From Spiroplasma endosymbiont of Cantharis nigra (GTDB lineage: Bacteria > Bacillota_I > Bacilli_A > Mycoplasmatales > Mycoplasmataceae): DNA of 64,000 nucleotides. The notes under the pieces were generated by a model. That model was not told the origin of the DNA, searched no databases, and was given only the letters and a program-made list of their open reading frames with translations. The stretch is taken from NCBI RefSeq assembly GCF_964019925.1, contig NZ_OZ026470.1, positions 1,173,521 to 1,237,520 of the forward strand, given 5' to 3'. Of the stretch, positions 24,113 through 35,300 are shown one piece after another. Positions within the stretch are counted from its first letter, which is position 1. The number at the start of each line of letters is the position of its first letter. A program made the position numbers and the translations under genes.

Positions 24113-25066
24113 ATGATAAAAAATAAAAAAGTAGTATTAGTAGGTTGTGGAGCTGTTGGAACAAGTTTTATTTATTCAGCTGTAAACCAAGGAATTGCGC
24201 AAGAATATGTATTAATAGATGTTTTTAAAGATGCAGCAGAAGGAAATGAAATGGATATTGCAGACGCACAGGCAGTTTTACCTATATCATTTAATTCAAT
24301 AAAGGCAGGAGATTATTCAGATTGCAAAGATGCAGATATTATTGTGATAACTGCTGGAAGACCACAAAAACCTGGTGAAACTAGATTAGAGATGGTTGCA
24401 GATAATGCAAAAATTATGAAAGAAATTGCTGAACAAATTAAGAATTCCGGATTTAGTGGAATTACATTAATAGCTTCAAACCCAGTAGATGTTTTAACAT
24501 ATGTATATAAAACAGTTACTGGATATGATAGTTCTAAAGTTATTTCTTCAGGAACAACTTTGGATTCAGCAAGATTAAGAAGATTATTAGCAACTAAACT
24601 TGATGTAATGCCAAATAGTGTTGAAGCTTATTTATTAGGAGAGCATGGTGATTCAAGTGTTGCTGCTTGAAGCAAAGCTACTGTAATGGGAAAAACAGTT
24701 CAAGAGTTTATTGAGGAAGGTAGCATTACTCAAAAAGATCTTTCAGAGATAAAAGATGAAGCTACACATTTAGCCTATAAAATTATTGAGAAAAAAAGAG
24801 CTACATATTATGGTGTAGGAGTTTGTTTGGCTATAATTGTAAAAGCCATTCTTAAAAATGAGAAGAAAATGTTATTAGTAGGAGCTCATTTAAATGGCGA
24901 ATATGAAAATAAGGATATTTATACAAGTGTTCCTTGTATCATTGGAAGAAATGGAATTGAAAAAATTATTAAATGAAAACTCACAAATAATGAACAAGAG
25001 TTATTTAATAAATCTTGTGAACAATTAAAGGAAGTATTTAATACAGCAAAGCAAGCAATAGCATAA
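24113..25066 (+). CDS. ldh: L-lactate dehydrogenase
   Basis: 317 residues. The Rossmann motif GCGAVGTS is at the N-terminus. The loop AGRPQKPGETRLE carries the Gln that favours pyruvate over oxaloacetate; SNPVDV, DSARLRRLLA and the catalytic His in GEHGDSS are all present. It reduces pyruvate to lactate with NADH and regenerates NAD in fermentation. The start at 24113 has TAGGAG upstream; an in-frame GTG at 24071 lacks one. Its terminator has been split by an IS3 element (see that entry). Confidence 0.96.
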
Positions 25067-25089
25067 ATAAAACCCTTTAAAATAATTTA
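25067..25089. terminator. Left half of an IS-split ldh terminator
   Basis: AAATAAAACCCTTTAAA here and TTTAAAGGGTTTTATTT after the IS (26451-26467) would form a perfect 17-bp stem with loop ATAA if the element were removed. In the present sequence the halves are 1.35 kb apart. Confidence 0.75.
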
Positions 25090-25090
25090 A
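25078..25090. repeat. IS target-site duplication, left copy
   Basis: TAAAATAATTTAA, repeated exactly at 26443-26455 on the other side of the element. The length is 13 (11 if the terminal bases are assigned to the IS), long for IS3. Confidence 0.7.
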
Positions 25091-25158
25091 TGAATATAAT
25101 TCTCTAAGTATACATAATGTTAAAAAAACATAGAATGTATACAAGGAGAATTTTTTAT

Positions 25159-25506
25159 ATGTCAAATGTTACAGGTAATAAATCAAATATTTTAAGTATC
25201 AAACAAAAGCAAGAGTTAGTAAATAGACACTATAATGAAAATAGAACTTTTAGAGAGCTTTCAATTGAATATGGTGTATCTTATTCAACAGCAAGAAACC
25301 TTTGCATAAATTATAAAATATATGGAGCTGAATGTTTAATTTCAAAAACAGGAAAGCACAACAAGCATTCTAGTGTTAGACCAAATTCTTTAGACCCAAA
25401 AGATAAGGAACTAGCAATTCTTAAAAAGAAAATTAAATGATTAGAAATGGAAAATGAAGTTATAAAAAAGTTCAATGAAATGATGGAAAATCAAAAGAAA
25501 AAATAA
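25159..25506 (+). CDS. IS3-family transposase OrfA
   Basis: 115 residues. A helix-turn-helix of the HTH_29/transposase_8 kind is at residues 20-60 (FRELSIEYGVSYSTARNLC). A leucine-zipper-like end, ELAILKKKIKWLEMENEVIKKF, split here as ELAILKKK and WLEMENEVIKKF, mediates multimer formation. AAGGAG precedes the chosen ATG; the upstream in-frame ATG at 25117 lies in the leader hairpin. The heptamer A-AAA-AAG at 25464-25470 is in phase for a -1 slip into orfB. Confidence 0.9.
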
Positions 25507-26408
25507 ATTATATTTATAAAATCATAGAAGAATTTAAATACAAATATCGTATTTCGGATTTATGTAAGCTTTTAAAAATTACTAGATCAAGTTACTATAG
25601 GTGAGTTAGCAATGGTAAAAAGGATTATATTATAAAAATAGACATTAATATTGCAAAAGAAATAAAGTTTCACTTTTTTAAATATAAAGGTATTTATGGT
25701 AGTCCAAGAATAACAATATGTTTAAAAAATAAGGGAATAAAGATTAGTCAAAATAAAGTAGCAAGAATAATGAGAATATATAAGATGTATTCAGTAATTA
25801 GAGTTAAAAAGATGATTAGAAAACCTAAGGAAAAGAAAAGTATTACTCATGGACCCAATATTGTTAATAGAAAATGAGAAATTTATGAGAAGAATGAATT
25901 CTGAGTGACTGACATTACTTATTTACCATTAAATAATAAATTTGCTTATCTTAGTATTTTAAAGGATGTTAAGACAGGATTTATAGTTGGTTATAAATTG
26001 TCTAAAATAAATGATATAAAAATTTATAGAGATACTCTTATTAATTCAACAAAATATAGAAATGACATAAGTAAATCGCTTATAATTCACTCTGATAATG
26101 GTTCTCAATATACATCATTTTTTGCAAAAAACTATTCAAAAAAGAATAATATAATTATTTCTTTATCAAGACCTGGAAATTCAATAGATAATGCAATGTG
26201 TGAAACATTTTTTTCTTCATTAAAAGAGGAATGAAAAAAAGAGTTAAAAGTAAACTCTTTTGAAAAATTGGAAAGCTCTATTAGTAAATATATTCACTTC
26301 TATAATTATGAAAGAATACGAGTTAAAACTTCTAACCCTCCATCTTATGAATACTTTAATAATTGAAACAAAATAAAAGTAATTGCATTAAATGCAATTA
26401 CTTTATAA
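25470..26408 (+). CDS. IS3-family transposase OrfB, made by -1 frameshift
   Basis: 312 codons in the -1 frame relative to orfA. HTH_21-type N-terminus (YRISDLCKLLKITRSSYYRW, then GIYGSPRI), then the DDE integrase core: Asp in WVTDITYL, Asp in IIHSDNGSQYTS and Glu in AMCETFFSSLKEE. The C-terminus has HFYNYERIRVKTSNPPSYEY. No good start codon or ribosome binding site was seen for separate synthesis, so the active protein is probably the OrfAB fusion. All catalytic residues are intact. Confidence 0.9.
26376..26404 (+). terminator. Hairpin at IS 3' end, inside orfB
   Basis: AAAGTAATTGCATT and AATGCAATTACTTT form a perfect 14-bp inverted repeat around one base. It encodes the last residues of OrfB and probably ends IS transcription. 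Confidence 0.6.
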
Positions 26409-26442
26409 AAAAACATTTTGTATACTTGACAAAGTATATTCA

Positions 26443-26455
26443 TAAAATAATTTAA
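26443..26455. repeat. IS target-site duplication, right copy
   Basis: TAAAATAATTTAA, identical to 25078-25090. Confidence 0.7.
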
Positions 26456-26503
26456 AGGGTTTTATTTATGTATCATATAATATTAAAAGAAGGATGTGCA
26501 TTA

Positions 26504-27421
26504 ATGAAAGAAATAGAATTATTATCTCAAGATGGTAAAAAAATTTATACTTATATTTGAGATAAAGTTAAAGAAGTAAAAGGAGTGTTGCAAGTTGTAC
26601 ATGGAAGCTGTGAACACTCAAAAAGATATGATGAATTTGCAAATTTCTTAAATAAAAATAATTGAGTTGTAATTTCAAATGATCATAGAGGTCACGGTAA
26701 AACAGCAGATTTAAAAAATCAAGAACTAGGTTATTTTTCAGATCATAATGGTTGGAAAATTCTAGTGGATGATCTATACTTAGTAAATAGTTTTATTAAA
26801 AAAAATTACTCAAACAAAAAAATAGTTATGTTAGGTCATTCAATGGGAAGTTTTTTAGCAAGAAATTATGCAATTGATTATGGATTATCAATTGATGGGT
26901 TAATTCTTAGTGGAACTGCTTGGGAAAGTAAATTATCTTTAAAGTTTGGTATTAAAGTTGCAAAGTCAAGACAGAAAAAATATGGTCCAAAAAATATTGA
27001 TAAGTTTATATGAAATTTAAGTTACAAAAAATTTAATAAAAAATTCAACAAAGAGGGAAATACGGGGAATGAGTGATTATCTATTGACTCAGGCAATGTT
27101 AAAAGTTTTAATGAAGATCCATTATGCGGTCAAATATTTACAACATCTGCTTTCAAAGATCTTTTCATGGGCCTTTTATATATTCAAAATAAAAAAAATA
27201 TTTTAAAAATTAGAAAAGATTTGCCAATAATTTTAGTTTCAGGTTCTGATGATCCAGTAGGAAATTATGGAAAAAAAGTTGTTAAAACCTATAAAAAATT
27301 TAAAAGGGCAAAATTAAATGTAGAGATGAAAATCTATGAAAACTTAAGACATGAAATACTTTTTGATATTGATAAGAAATTAATTTTTGAAGATACTTTA
27401 AACTTTTTAAGTAAAATTTAA
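26504..27421 (+). CDS. Alpha/beta hydrolase, lysophospholipase-like
   Basis: 305 residues with several TGA Trp codons. Catalytic triad candidates: Ser in GHSMGSF, Asp in VSGSDDPVG, and His in NLRHEILFD. HGSCEHSKRYDEFANFL and NDHRGHGKT are typical of the PldB/monoacylglycerol-lipase group. It probably hydrolyses lipid esters, useful to an organism that takes host lipids. AGAAGGA lies ten bases before ATG. The gene lies just right of the IS; before the insertion it followed ldh behind the terminator hairpin. Confidence 0.85.
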
Positions 27422-27452
27422 AAATTGATATAAATATTTATATCAATTTTTA
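27421..27452. terminator. Bidirectional terminator between convergent genes
   Basis: AAAATTGATATAAAT and ATTTATATCAATTTT form a perfect palindrome that serves both the hydrolase gene and coaX. Confidence 0.85.
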
Positions 27453-28187
27453 TTTATTAAATTTTATAAGTCCCTTAAAAATTAATGATTCATCGAAAGT
27501 AAAACCATCTTTTATGATATCTTCTTTGAATTCTATTGAGTTTCCACCAGTAAAAATCGCAAAATCCAATTTTAATTTTTTAATAACTGAAGTTAGCATT
27601 AAATAGTGAGCATTAAAAGCACCAACATTTATAGCATCTATTGTATTTGTACCATAAAGTTTATTTGACTTTTTATAGTTATTATTTTGTAAAAGAACTG
27701 CACTAGAGATTAAACAATTTAATGAGTTTTTTAGTCCTGGACAAATTATTGTTCCCTTAAATTTTCTATTTTCAATTATAGCAATAGTTGAAGTTGTACC
27801 CATAGAAATTATTGCTCCATTTTTAATTTCATAATTATCCATAGCTCCATAAAAGTTTGATATAAAATCTGCTCCAAGTTTATTAATATTGTCTACTTTA
27901 AATAATTCACTTTCGATATCATAGTCATCTCTTAAATTTGATATGGATACTCCAATATTATTTGCAAATGCTCTCATAATATCATTTCATTCAGGTACAA
28001 CAGATACATAACTAATTTTATCAATTTCTATATTATTGTCTAAGAAATATTTTCCCAAAGCCTTACTTCTTCTTCAATTAGGGTCCTTTGTTTCTGGCCT
28101 AATTATTTTTTTCAATTCATTTGTTTTTTTATTTCACAAACGGAAATCTGCAGTGGTATTTCCAATATCAACTAGTAGTATTTTCAT
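27450..28187 (-). CDS. coaX: Type III pantothenate kinase
   Basis: 245 residues. Motifs: VDIGNTTADFRLW (phosphate-binding start), NKLGADFISNFYGAM, ISMGTTSTIAII and a C-terminal FTGGNS. It phosphorylates pantothenate, the first step of CoA synthesis. The ATG at 28187 has AAGGAG upstream on the minus strand. TGA is used twice for Trp. It is divergent from coaD, the fourth step of the same pathway; the middle steps are not in this window. Confidence 0.9.
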
Positions 28188-28288
28188 TTATATACTCCTT
28201 TCCTTTATTTTATTACATAAAATAAAATAAAGACATTTTTTTCACTAAAATAAATATAAAATTATAAATGTATTAAGGAAGGGTTAAT

Positions 28289-28741
28289 ATGAGAAGAGCT
28301 ATTTATCCAGGGAGTTTTGATCCTTTTCATGAAGGTCACTTAAATATTTTAGTGAAAGCTACAAAGCTATTTGATGAGGTTATAGTTGTTATTACAAAAA
28401 ATATTTCAAAAAATGAAAATCCTGATCTGAAATATAGAATTGAAAAAATTAAATCTATGACTAAAGGATTAAAAAATGTAAAAATTGAAATAAATGAAAG
28501 TGAATTAACTGCTTACTTTGCAAAACAAAGAAAAATAAAATATATGGTAAGGGGAATTAGAGATTCTCAAACTTTAAATTATGAAATAGAGCTTTATGAT
28601 GGAAATAAAAGTATTTATGATGAATTAGAAACTGTATTATTTTTATCAGATAATAAAAATAGAAAAGTTTCGTCGACATTATTAAAAGAAATAGAAAAGT
28701 ATAAAAGTGAGGAATTTATATGTGATCAATTAAAGAAATAG
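28289..28741 (+). CDS. coaD: Phosphopantetheine adenylyltransferase
   Basis: 150 residues. GSFDPFHEGHLNIL carries the nucleotidyltransferase HxGH, RGIRDSQTLNYEIEL the substrate site, and KVSSTLLKEI the second nucleotide motif. It joins AMP to phosphopantetheine to give dephospho-CoA. GAAGGG lies upstream. Its 3' end overlaps pta by 22 bases. Confidence 0.93.
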   Translation: MRRAIYPGSFDPFHEGHLNILVKATKLFDEVIVVITKNISKNENPDLKYRIEKIKSMTKGLKNVKIEINESELTAYFAKQRKIKYMVRGIRDSQTLNYEIELYDGNKSIYDELETVLFLSDNKNRKVSSTLLKEIEKYKSEEFICDQLKK

Positions 28742-29703
28742 AGAATAAAATTAAAGCAATCAAGAAAAAACAAAGAATTGTTTTCCCTGAAGGGACACAA
28801 GAAAAAATACAACAAACAGCTAATTTTTTAGTAGAAAATGATTTAGCAATACCTGTATTGTTATTTAATACAAAAGAAGAGGTACCAAGTAATTTAAGCG
28901 AAAAGATAGAAGCTGTTATTATGGACCAATATGATAAAGGTAAAATGATTAAATTATTTTTGGAAGTAAGAAAAGATAAAGCTGATGAACAAACAGCAAA
29001 AAAACTAATGGAGCAGAGAACTTACTTTGGTGTAATGATGATGAAATTAGATTTAGCTGATGCAATGATTTGTGGTTTGGAGTATACAACAGCTGATACA
29101 TTAAGACCTGCTTTGCAAATTATTAAAACAAGTAAAAAATATTCAATCGCTTCATCTGTTTTCTTAATGTCAAAAGAAGAAGAGATTTATTTATTTACAG
29201 ACTGTGCATTAAATGTTGACCCAAATGCAAATCAATTAGCAGATATTGCTTCAATGTCTGCTGATTTTGCTCAACAATTAAATGAAGAAAATGTTCAAGT
29301 AGCAATGTTGAGTTATTCAACAAATGGTTCGGGTATGGGGACAAGTGTAGATAAAGTAAAAGAAGCTGTGAATCTATTAAAGTCAAGAGAGTCAAAAGGA
29401 ATAACTTTTGATGGAGAAATGCAATTTGATTCTGCTTTTGATAAAAGTGTAAGAGTGAAAAAATACCCAAAAACAAAAATTACAAAAGAACACCCAGATG
29501 TTTATGTATTTCCAGATTTAAATTCTGGTAATATTGGATATAAAATTGCTCAAAGATTTGGTAATTTTCAAGCTGCAGGACCTTTTATTTTAGGTTTAAA
29601 TAAACCTGTAAATGATCTTTCAAGAGGCGCAACTTTAGAAGATATTAAACAAACATCAATAGTAACAATATATACATCAATGTTTAATGGAGGAGACAAG
29701 TAA
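28720..29703 (+). CDS. pta: Phosphate acetyltransferase
   Basis: 327 residues. RIVFPEGTQ at the N-terminus, DLADAMICGLEYTTADTLRP in the middle and the conserved end VFPDLNSGNIGYKIAQRFG. It converts acetyl-CoA and phosphate to acetyl phosphate. The start lies inside coaD, where GAGGAATTT sits upstream; a standard-code reading would begin at a later ATG because codon 2 is TGA. The stop overlaps ackA (TAATG). Confidence 0.95.
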
Positions 29704-30893
29704 TGATTTTAGTAGTAAATGCTGGAAGTAGTTCAATTAAATTTAAATTATTTAATATAGCAGATAAAAAAAATCCAATTTCAACTGTTGAAGGATTAGC
29801 AGAGAGAATTTCAGTAGATGGTAAATTGACAATTGAAATTAATGATAAAAAACATGTATTTGAAAATGAAATGAAAGATCACTTAGACGCAGTTAAACTA
29901 ATTTTAACTAAGTTTACAGAACTAAAAGTAATTGATAAACCTGATGATATTAAAGGAATTGGTTTTAGAGTAGTTCACGGTGGAGATAAAATTGTTAAAA
30001 CAGTAGAATTAACAAAGGAAATTAAAAAAACCATTGAAGATAATATAAGGTTGGCACCTTTACATAATCCAGGAGCATTAACATCAATTAATGCTTTTCA
30101 AGCAAGTTTGCCAAAAGCAAAACTTGTAGGTTGTTTTGATACATCATATCATCAAACAATGCCGGAAATTAACTATATGTATACAACACCATATAAATGG
30201 TATACAGATTATAAAGTTAGAAAATATGGTTTTCATGGAATTAGTTATGAATATATTGCCTATAAAGCTCAAGAAATATTTAACAAAAAGCAAGAAAAAT
30301 TAAACCTAATTGTTTGTCATTTGGGAAATGGTGGAAGTATTTGTGCTATTAAAAATGGTAAATCTTATAATACAACTATGGGATTAACTCCATTGGCAGG
30401 ATTAATGATGGGAACAAGAAGTGGAGATATTGACCCTTCAATTATTCAATATATCTCAAAAGAAACTGGTAAAGATATCTATGAAATTACAGATATTTTA
30501 AATAAACAATCTGGTTTACAAGGAGTTAGTGAAGTAAGCAGTGACATGAGAGATGTAATTTCAGCTTCTGAAAAAGGTAATAAAAAAGCTTCCTTAGCAG
30601 TTGAGCTTTATACTCAAATAGTTGCTGATTTTATAGTTAAATTTGCAAACCAAATAAATGATAATATTGATGGAATTATATTTACTGCAGGAATTGGCGA
30701 AAATGCAGGAGTAATTAGAGAAAAAATATCTCAAAAATGTAGATTATTAGATTTACATATTGAATCTAAATTAAATGATGAAAAATATTCTGACTATTTA
30801 TTAATTTCTTCTAATAAATCAAAAATTCCAGTTTTAAAAGTTAAAACTAATGAAGAGTTAATGATTTGTAATCAAACTCTAAAATTTTTATAA
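29703..30893 (+). CDS. ackA: Acetate kinase
   Basis: 396 residues, full length. VVNAGSSSIKFKLF at the N-terminus, FDTSYHQTMP, the catalytic region CHLGNGGSIC, and TGLPMGTRSGD-like GLMMGTRSGDIDPS; FTAGIGENAG near the C-terminus. It makes ATP from acetyl phosphate and releases acetate. It is coupled to pta by a one-base overlap. Confidence 0.97.
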   Translation: MILVVNAGSSSIKFKLFNIADKKNPISTVEGLAERISVDGKLTIEINDKKHVFENEMKDHLDAVKLILTKFTELKVIDKPDDIKGIGFRVVHGGDKIVKTVELTKEIKKTIEDNIRLAPLHNPGALTSINAFQASLPKAKLVGCFDTSYHQTMPEINYMYTTPYKWYTDYKVRKYGFHGISYEYIAYKAQEIFNKKQEKLNLIVCHLGNGGSICAIKNGKSYNTTMGLTPLAGLMMGTRSGDIDPSIIQYISKETGKDIYEITDILNKQSGLQGVSEVSSDMRDVISASEKGNKKASLAVELYTQIVADFIVKFANQINDNIDGIIFTAGIGENAGVIREKISQKCRLLDLHIESKLNDEKYSDYLLISSNKSKIPVLKVKTNEELMICNQTLKFL

Positions 30894-30923
30894 AAAAATG
30901 TCTAATACAAATAGTATATCGAT

Positions 30924-30952
30924 TTGGTTTTTTTATTGTATTTAGATATAAT
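30924..30952 (+). promoter_or_regulatory. Promoter for the DUF1600-like gene
   Basis: TTGGTT (30924-30929) and TATAAT (30947-30952) with a 17-base spacer. Confidence 0.55.
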
Positions 30953-30981
30953 TTTTACAATGAGAAGTAAGGTGATATATT

Positions 30982-32277
30982 ATGAAATTTAATAAAGATT
31001 TTGAGTTTTCTTTAAAAGTAATGATTTTAATGGTTTTACTTTCTTTTTTGGCTTTCGATTTTGTTTTACAAATTTATGCTCCTAAAAAAAATCTTGAAGG
31101 TATTCCTACATTAGAGAGATTAAATATATATTATTCATTTTTTACAACTCAATCAAATTATGCAGTAGTTTTTTATTTAGCAATGGCTATTTTTATGAAA
31201 AAAATATATAATACAAAACCGCCATTCTCAGTAGAGTTAGCAATGACAGTATATATAAGTTTAACTATGATTGTTTTTTGACTTGGATTAGTAGCATCTG
31301 TTGATGAAATGGGTGCTTATTATCCGTCAAGTTGGGTTTCAACAAGTGTCTTGCATGTTTTTATTCCAAGTATTATGATTGGTTATTTTATTTTCTCTTG
31401 TGGAGATCAATATTATTCTCCAAGAAGATATTCAAAATTCTCTTTACCAATGAATTGTTTTTATCCAACAGGATATTTAATATTTGCAATGATAAGAGGA
31501 GAATTAAGATATAAATTTTATTCTCCTGAATTCTATTCAAGAATTTATAGTCCCCCAAGTGATATTTTAAATCCAACTGCTCCTGGTTATAATTATTTTT
31601 GAAATAATATTTGAAGTCCAGAAAATGGGGTCATTGATAAATCAAGACATTTTACTGATCAAATGTGATATCCATACTGATTTTTAAATATTCATCAGTA
31701 TGAATTATCTTATACAGTTGATGGGCAAAAATATATTGCTGGGGAAAGCTTTGGTCCAGAATGATTAGTTATATGTACTTTTTTATTTGCTTGTTTATGC
31801 ATAACTTTAATAGTTGTAGGATTGCAATTTGTCTTTCTAAAATGAAATAATGGTAAGTTCTATAGATGACATGATATTGAGGGAAAATTAATTACAAGAG
31901 AAGAACATGCATATCGTATACAAAAAAGAAAATTACAAAAAATTAGATTAAAAAGCCAAAATAAGATGGATATAATTCACAAAAAAACAGAATATAAAGT
32001 TTTTCTAAAGGGAATTAAATCGCTGGAAAAAAATGAAAGAAAAGTTAAAAAAAATGAATATATCAAGTCTAGAATCTTAGAGCATAAATTAGAAATTGCT
32101 TCTATTAAAAATGAAAAAATAGCTCAAAAAAATAATAAAATTAAAATTAAGGGATGAATATTATCCCTTAATTATAAAGATAGATCTTTTGTTAAGGAAA
32201 ATTTGAGAGAAGCTGAACGATACAAAAAACTTGTTAAAAACGGAGTTTTGATATTTAAAACTAAATATGTTAACTAA
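30982..32277 (+). CDS. Polytopic membrane protein, DUF1600-like
   Basis: 431 residues with many TGA Trp codons. About six membrane helices are spread over residues 10-290, with the motif FFTTQSNYAVVFYLA in the second; this FTTQSN pattern is typical of Mollicute DUF1600 membrane proteins. A loop of about 60 residues before the last helix is rich in Tyr, Trp and Pro. The last 140 residues are a very basic, probably coiled, cytoplasmic tail. Function is unknown. AAGGTGA precedes the ATG. Confidence 0.65.
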
Positions 32278-32306
32278 TAAAGGTAGGAATTTGCCTTTAT
32301 TTTTTA
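32276..32306 (+). terminator. Terminator after DUF1600-like gene
   Basis: AATAAAGG / CCTTTATT stem, then a T run; it begins at the stop codon. Confidence 0.8.
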
Positions 32307-32351
32307 TATAATAATAGATGGTATATAAAACATCAAAGGGGCAATGGGGTT

Positions 32352-35300
32352 ATGGTGCATCTAAGAGCTAGAAATTTAAAGTCAAAAGCAATTTTAAAGA
32401 GATGATTATTTTCTGGAGAAGAAGCTGTTTTTGGTGAGGATTTTGCCCTTGTTGAATTAGAAGATGGCAGTGAAGTTAAAATAAAGTCTAACTATAATGG
32501 TCTTATTGCAAGAACTATTAAAATAGGTAGTCATATCAAAAATGGTAGTATTTTAGCAAATATTGTTATTGGAGATTTAGAAATTGAAAAGTATAAAAAA
32601 GAAAGTCTTAAAAAAACAGAAGTTAAATTAATTAATAAGCAAGAACTTGATATTAAAAGTGAAAACTTAAATTCAAATAATACTGAAAAAACTGAGGATA
32701 TAAAGTTTAATACTATTAATAATAAAGCAATTTCTAATAAAAATATTGAATCAACAATAGTAAGTGATTTTAACAAAAAAGATATAGATAATAGTTCAAT
32801 AAAGTCACAAGAAAATAAAGAGGTAAATGAAATTATGAGCGAATCAAATATGCAGCCAAAAGATAAATTTGCTCAAATGAGATTAAGCATTAAAGAATCA
32901 ATTAAAAATGCTCCTCAACATAAATATAATGGTGATTTATCAAAAGAAGAACTGCTAAAAATTACTCCAGAAGAGGTAAAAAAATCAGATAGTACTAATT
33001 TATTTTCAACAGATAATGTTAGTGGTGTAAGTAAATTTAGGCAACTTGTACAAGCAAGAAAAGAAAAGCTACTTGAAGAAAATAATTTTAAAGAAGTTAA
33101 AGACAATGCAGGTGAAATCAATGCAATGTCAAAAACAGACGAAAAGGGTCGTCCTTTAATTATGAGAAATATAATTCAAGCAAGAATTGAAAAACTTAAT
33201 AGTGCTGGGGGAGATACAAGAGTTTTACAATCTGACATCGTAGCTACCAAAGATAATGCTATATTAGACCACCAGAGAGTTGAAAATAATAGTGAGCAAC
33301 AAAAACACTTACAAGAGGAAAATAATGAATTTAAAGAAGGACTTGACGTAAAAAACCAAAATTTTGGAACTACATCAACTTTTAAAAGGGAAAATAATGT
33401 ATCAAATGAATCGTATTTTAAAGAAAAAAAATCAACATTAGTAGATTCTAATGATGCAATTGATTATAGTGAGGCCATAATGAGTAAAGATAATTCAAAT
33501 AAATTTGATGAAGAAATTAACTCAAAAAGTAACTGAAATTATGCAGATACAAAAATCTCTAATCTTCATGACACAAGAAAAAGATGAAATGTTATAAAAA
33601 ATCATGATGATAGAGCAGCTATTAGACAAAGAAGAGAAGCAATAGAACAAGGTTTAACTGAGGATAATTTAAGTTTTAGTAAAAAAATAAAAGAAATAGG
33701 AATACCTCAAGAATTTCTGAGAGAAGTTTTATATCAAGATCCAGAAAGTGGAGCTACAACATATGTTTTATATAACGAGACTCCAAAAGGTAGAATAGAA
33801 TTTGAAAATTGATTAAGAACTACAAATTTATATTCAGCTTATAAAGCTGAAAAGCGTTTCAATGAAAAGAATCAAGGATTAGAATTTGATGGTCAAATAA
33901 ATAATAAAGACTTAGCTCAAAATGAGGAACAAGATTCATATAAAAATAGAGAACGTGATTTATATAAAAAAATACATTTAAAAATTTCTGAAAATGAAAA
34001 CTTAAAAACTATCGATAATGAACTTGACCAAACTATGACATTTGAAACTGTTAATACAGCTGAATTTGATAGAGATGAGATTCCTGAAAAAACACCAAAA
34101 GTTATTCAAAAGGAAATTAAAACTCAAATAAGTAAAAAGGATGATGAATTAGTGAAAGTCTATGATAAAAAAATTGCTGATGAAACATTGGATTTTTTAA
34201 AGACTGAAATTAAAGAATTACATAGAACTCTAAAAGAACAAAATCAATTACACGCTGCTACTTCAAAATTAAATCAACAGTCAAATTTTAATGCTGGTCC
34301 TGATACTTTTGGTCAAATGATGCAATATATGTTAATGCAAAATATGATGCAAAATATGAATCAGAATAAAGTTTCAAATAGAGATATTAGTGCAAGTGAT
34401 TTAAAATCAGTGATTAAAGAGGAAATTAATTCTTTTGCAAATGAACTTAAAGAAAAAAAACGTAAAGAAGAAGAACAAATTCTTTTAGAGCAAGAAATCA
34501 TTGCAAAAGTTGAAAGACAGTTTAGAGAAAAATATGAGAGAGAAAGATATCAAGAAGAGCAATTACACCATGAACAAAAAGAAGTAAAGAGACTACAAAG
34601 AAAAGAAGAAAATATTAGGGATATCAACTTTGAAGTTGATAAACCAGATAACTCTGTAGGATATTTACAATTTGAATCTAATGATGAAAATAAAGTTATT
34701 GAAAGAGAAAAAGTTAATAAAAATAGAAATTCTGCTGTAAAATCAATGATTTTAAGCCAAAACTTTATTCCTCCATTAACAATATCAACAGAAATTGATA
34801 TGAGTTCTATTTTAAAACTAAAACATATGTTAAAACAAACTCAAAATCATATTAAATTTACAACAATTTCATTTATAGCTAAATCTATCTCAATTGCTCT
34901 TGAGGAATATCCAAAATTGAACTCAAGTTATGACCCAGAAACAAATGAAGTTATTATTAAAAAATATCATAATATTGGTCTTGCAACTGAAACTAGTGAG
35001 GGTTTAATTATTCCAGTTTTAAAATTTGTTGATAGATTATCAATAAAGGAAGTTGCAATTGATATTAAGGAAATGACATCAAGACTTCGTGCTGGAGAAC
35101 TTTTAAATTATGAATCAGAGGGAAGCACAATTACAATTTCTAATTATGGTAATATAGGTGCAATTCAAGCAACACCAACAATTTTTTACCCAAATGCTGC
35201 AGTTATTGGAGTAGGAAAAGTTGTTAAAAAACCTGTAGTAGTTGATAATGAAAAATTAGCAATTAAGGCAATTATGCATATGAGTTTAACAATTGACCAA

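Larger units (their letters stand above)
25091..26442 (+). mobile_element. Complete IS3-family insertion sequence
   Basis: 1352 bp, beginning TGAATATA and ending TATATTCA. The 29-base terminal inverted repeats match at 23 positions and share an inner AAGTATACA block. It carries orfA, orfB with a -1 frameshift signal, a leader hairpin (25108-25142: GTATACAT / ATGTATAC) and a hairpin at its 3' end. It appears intact and recent, unlike the older relics to the left. Confidence 0.9.
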
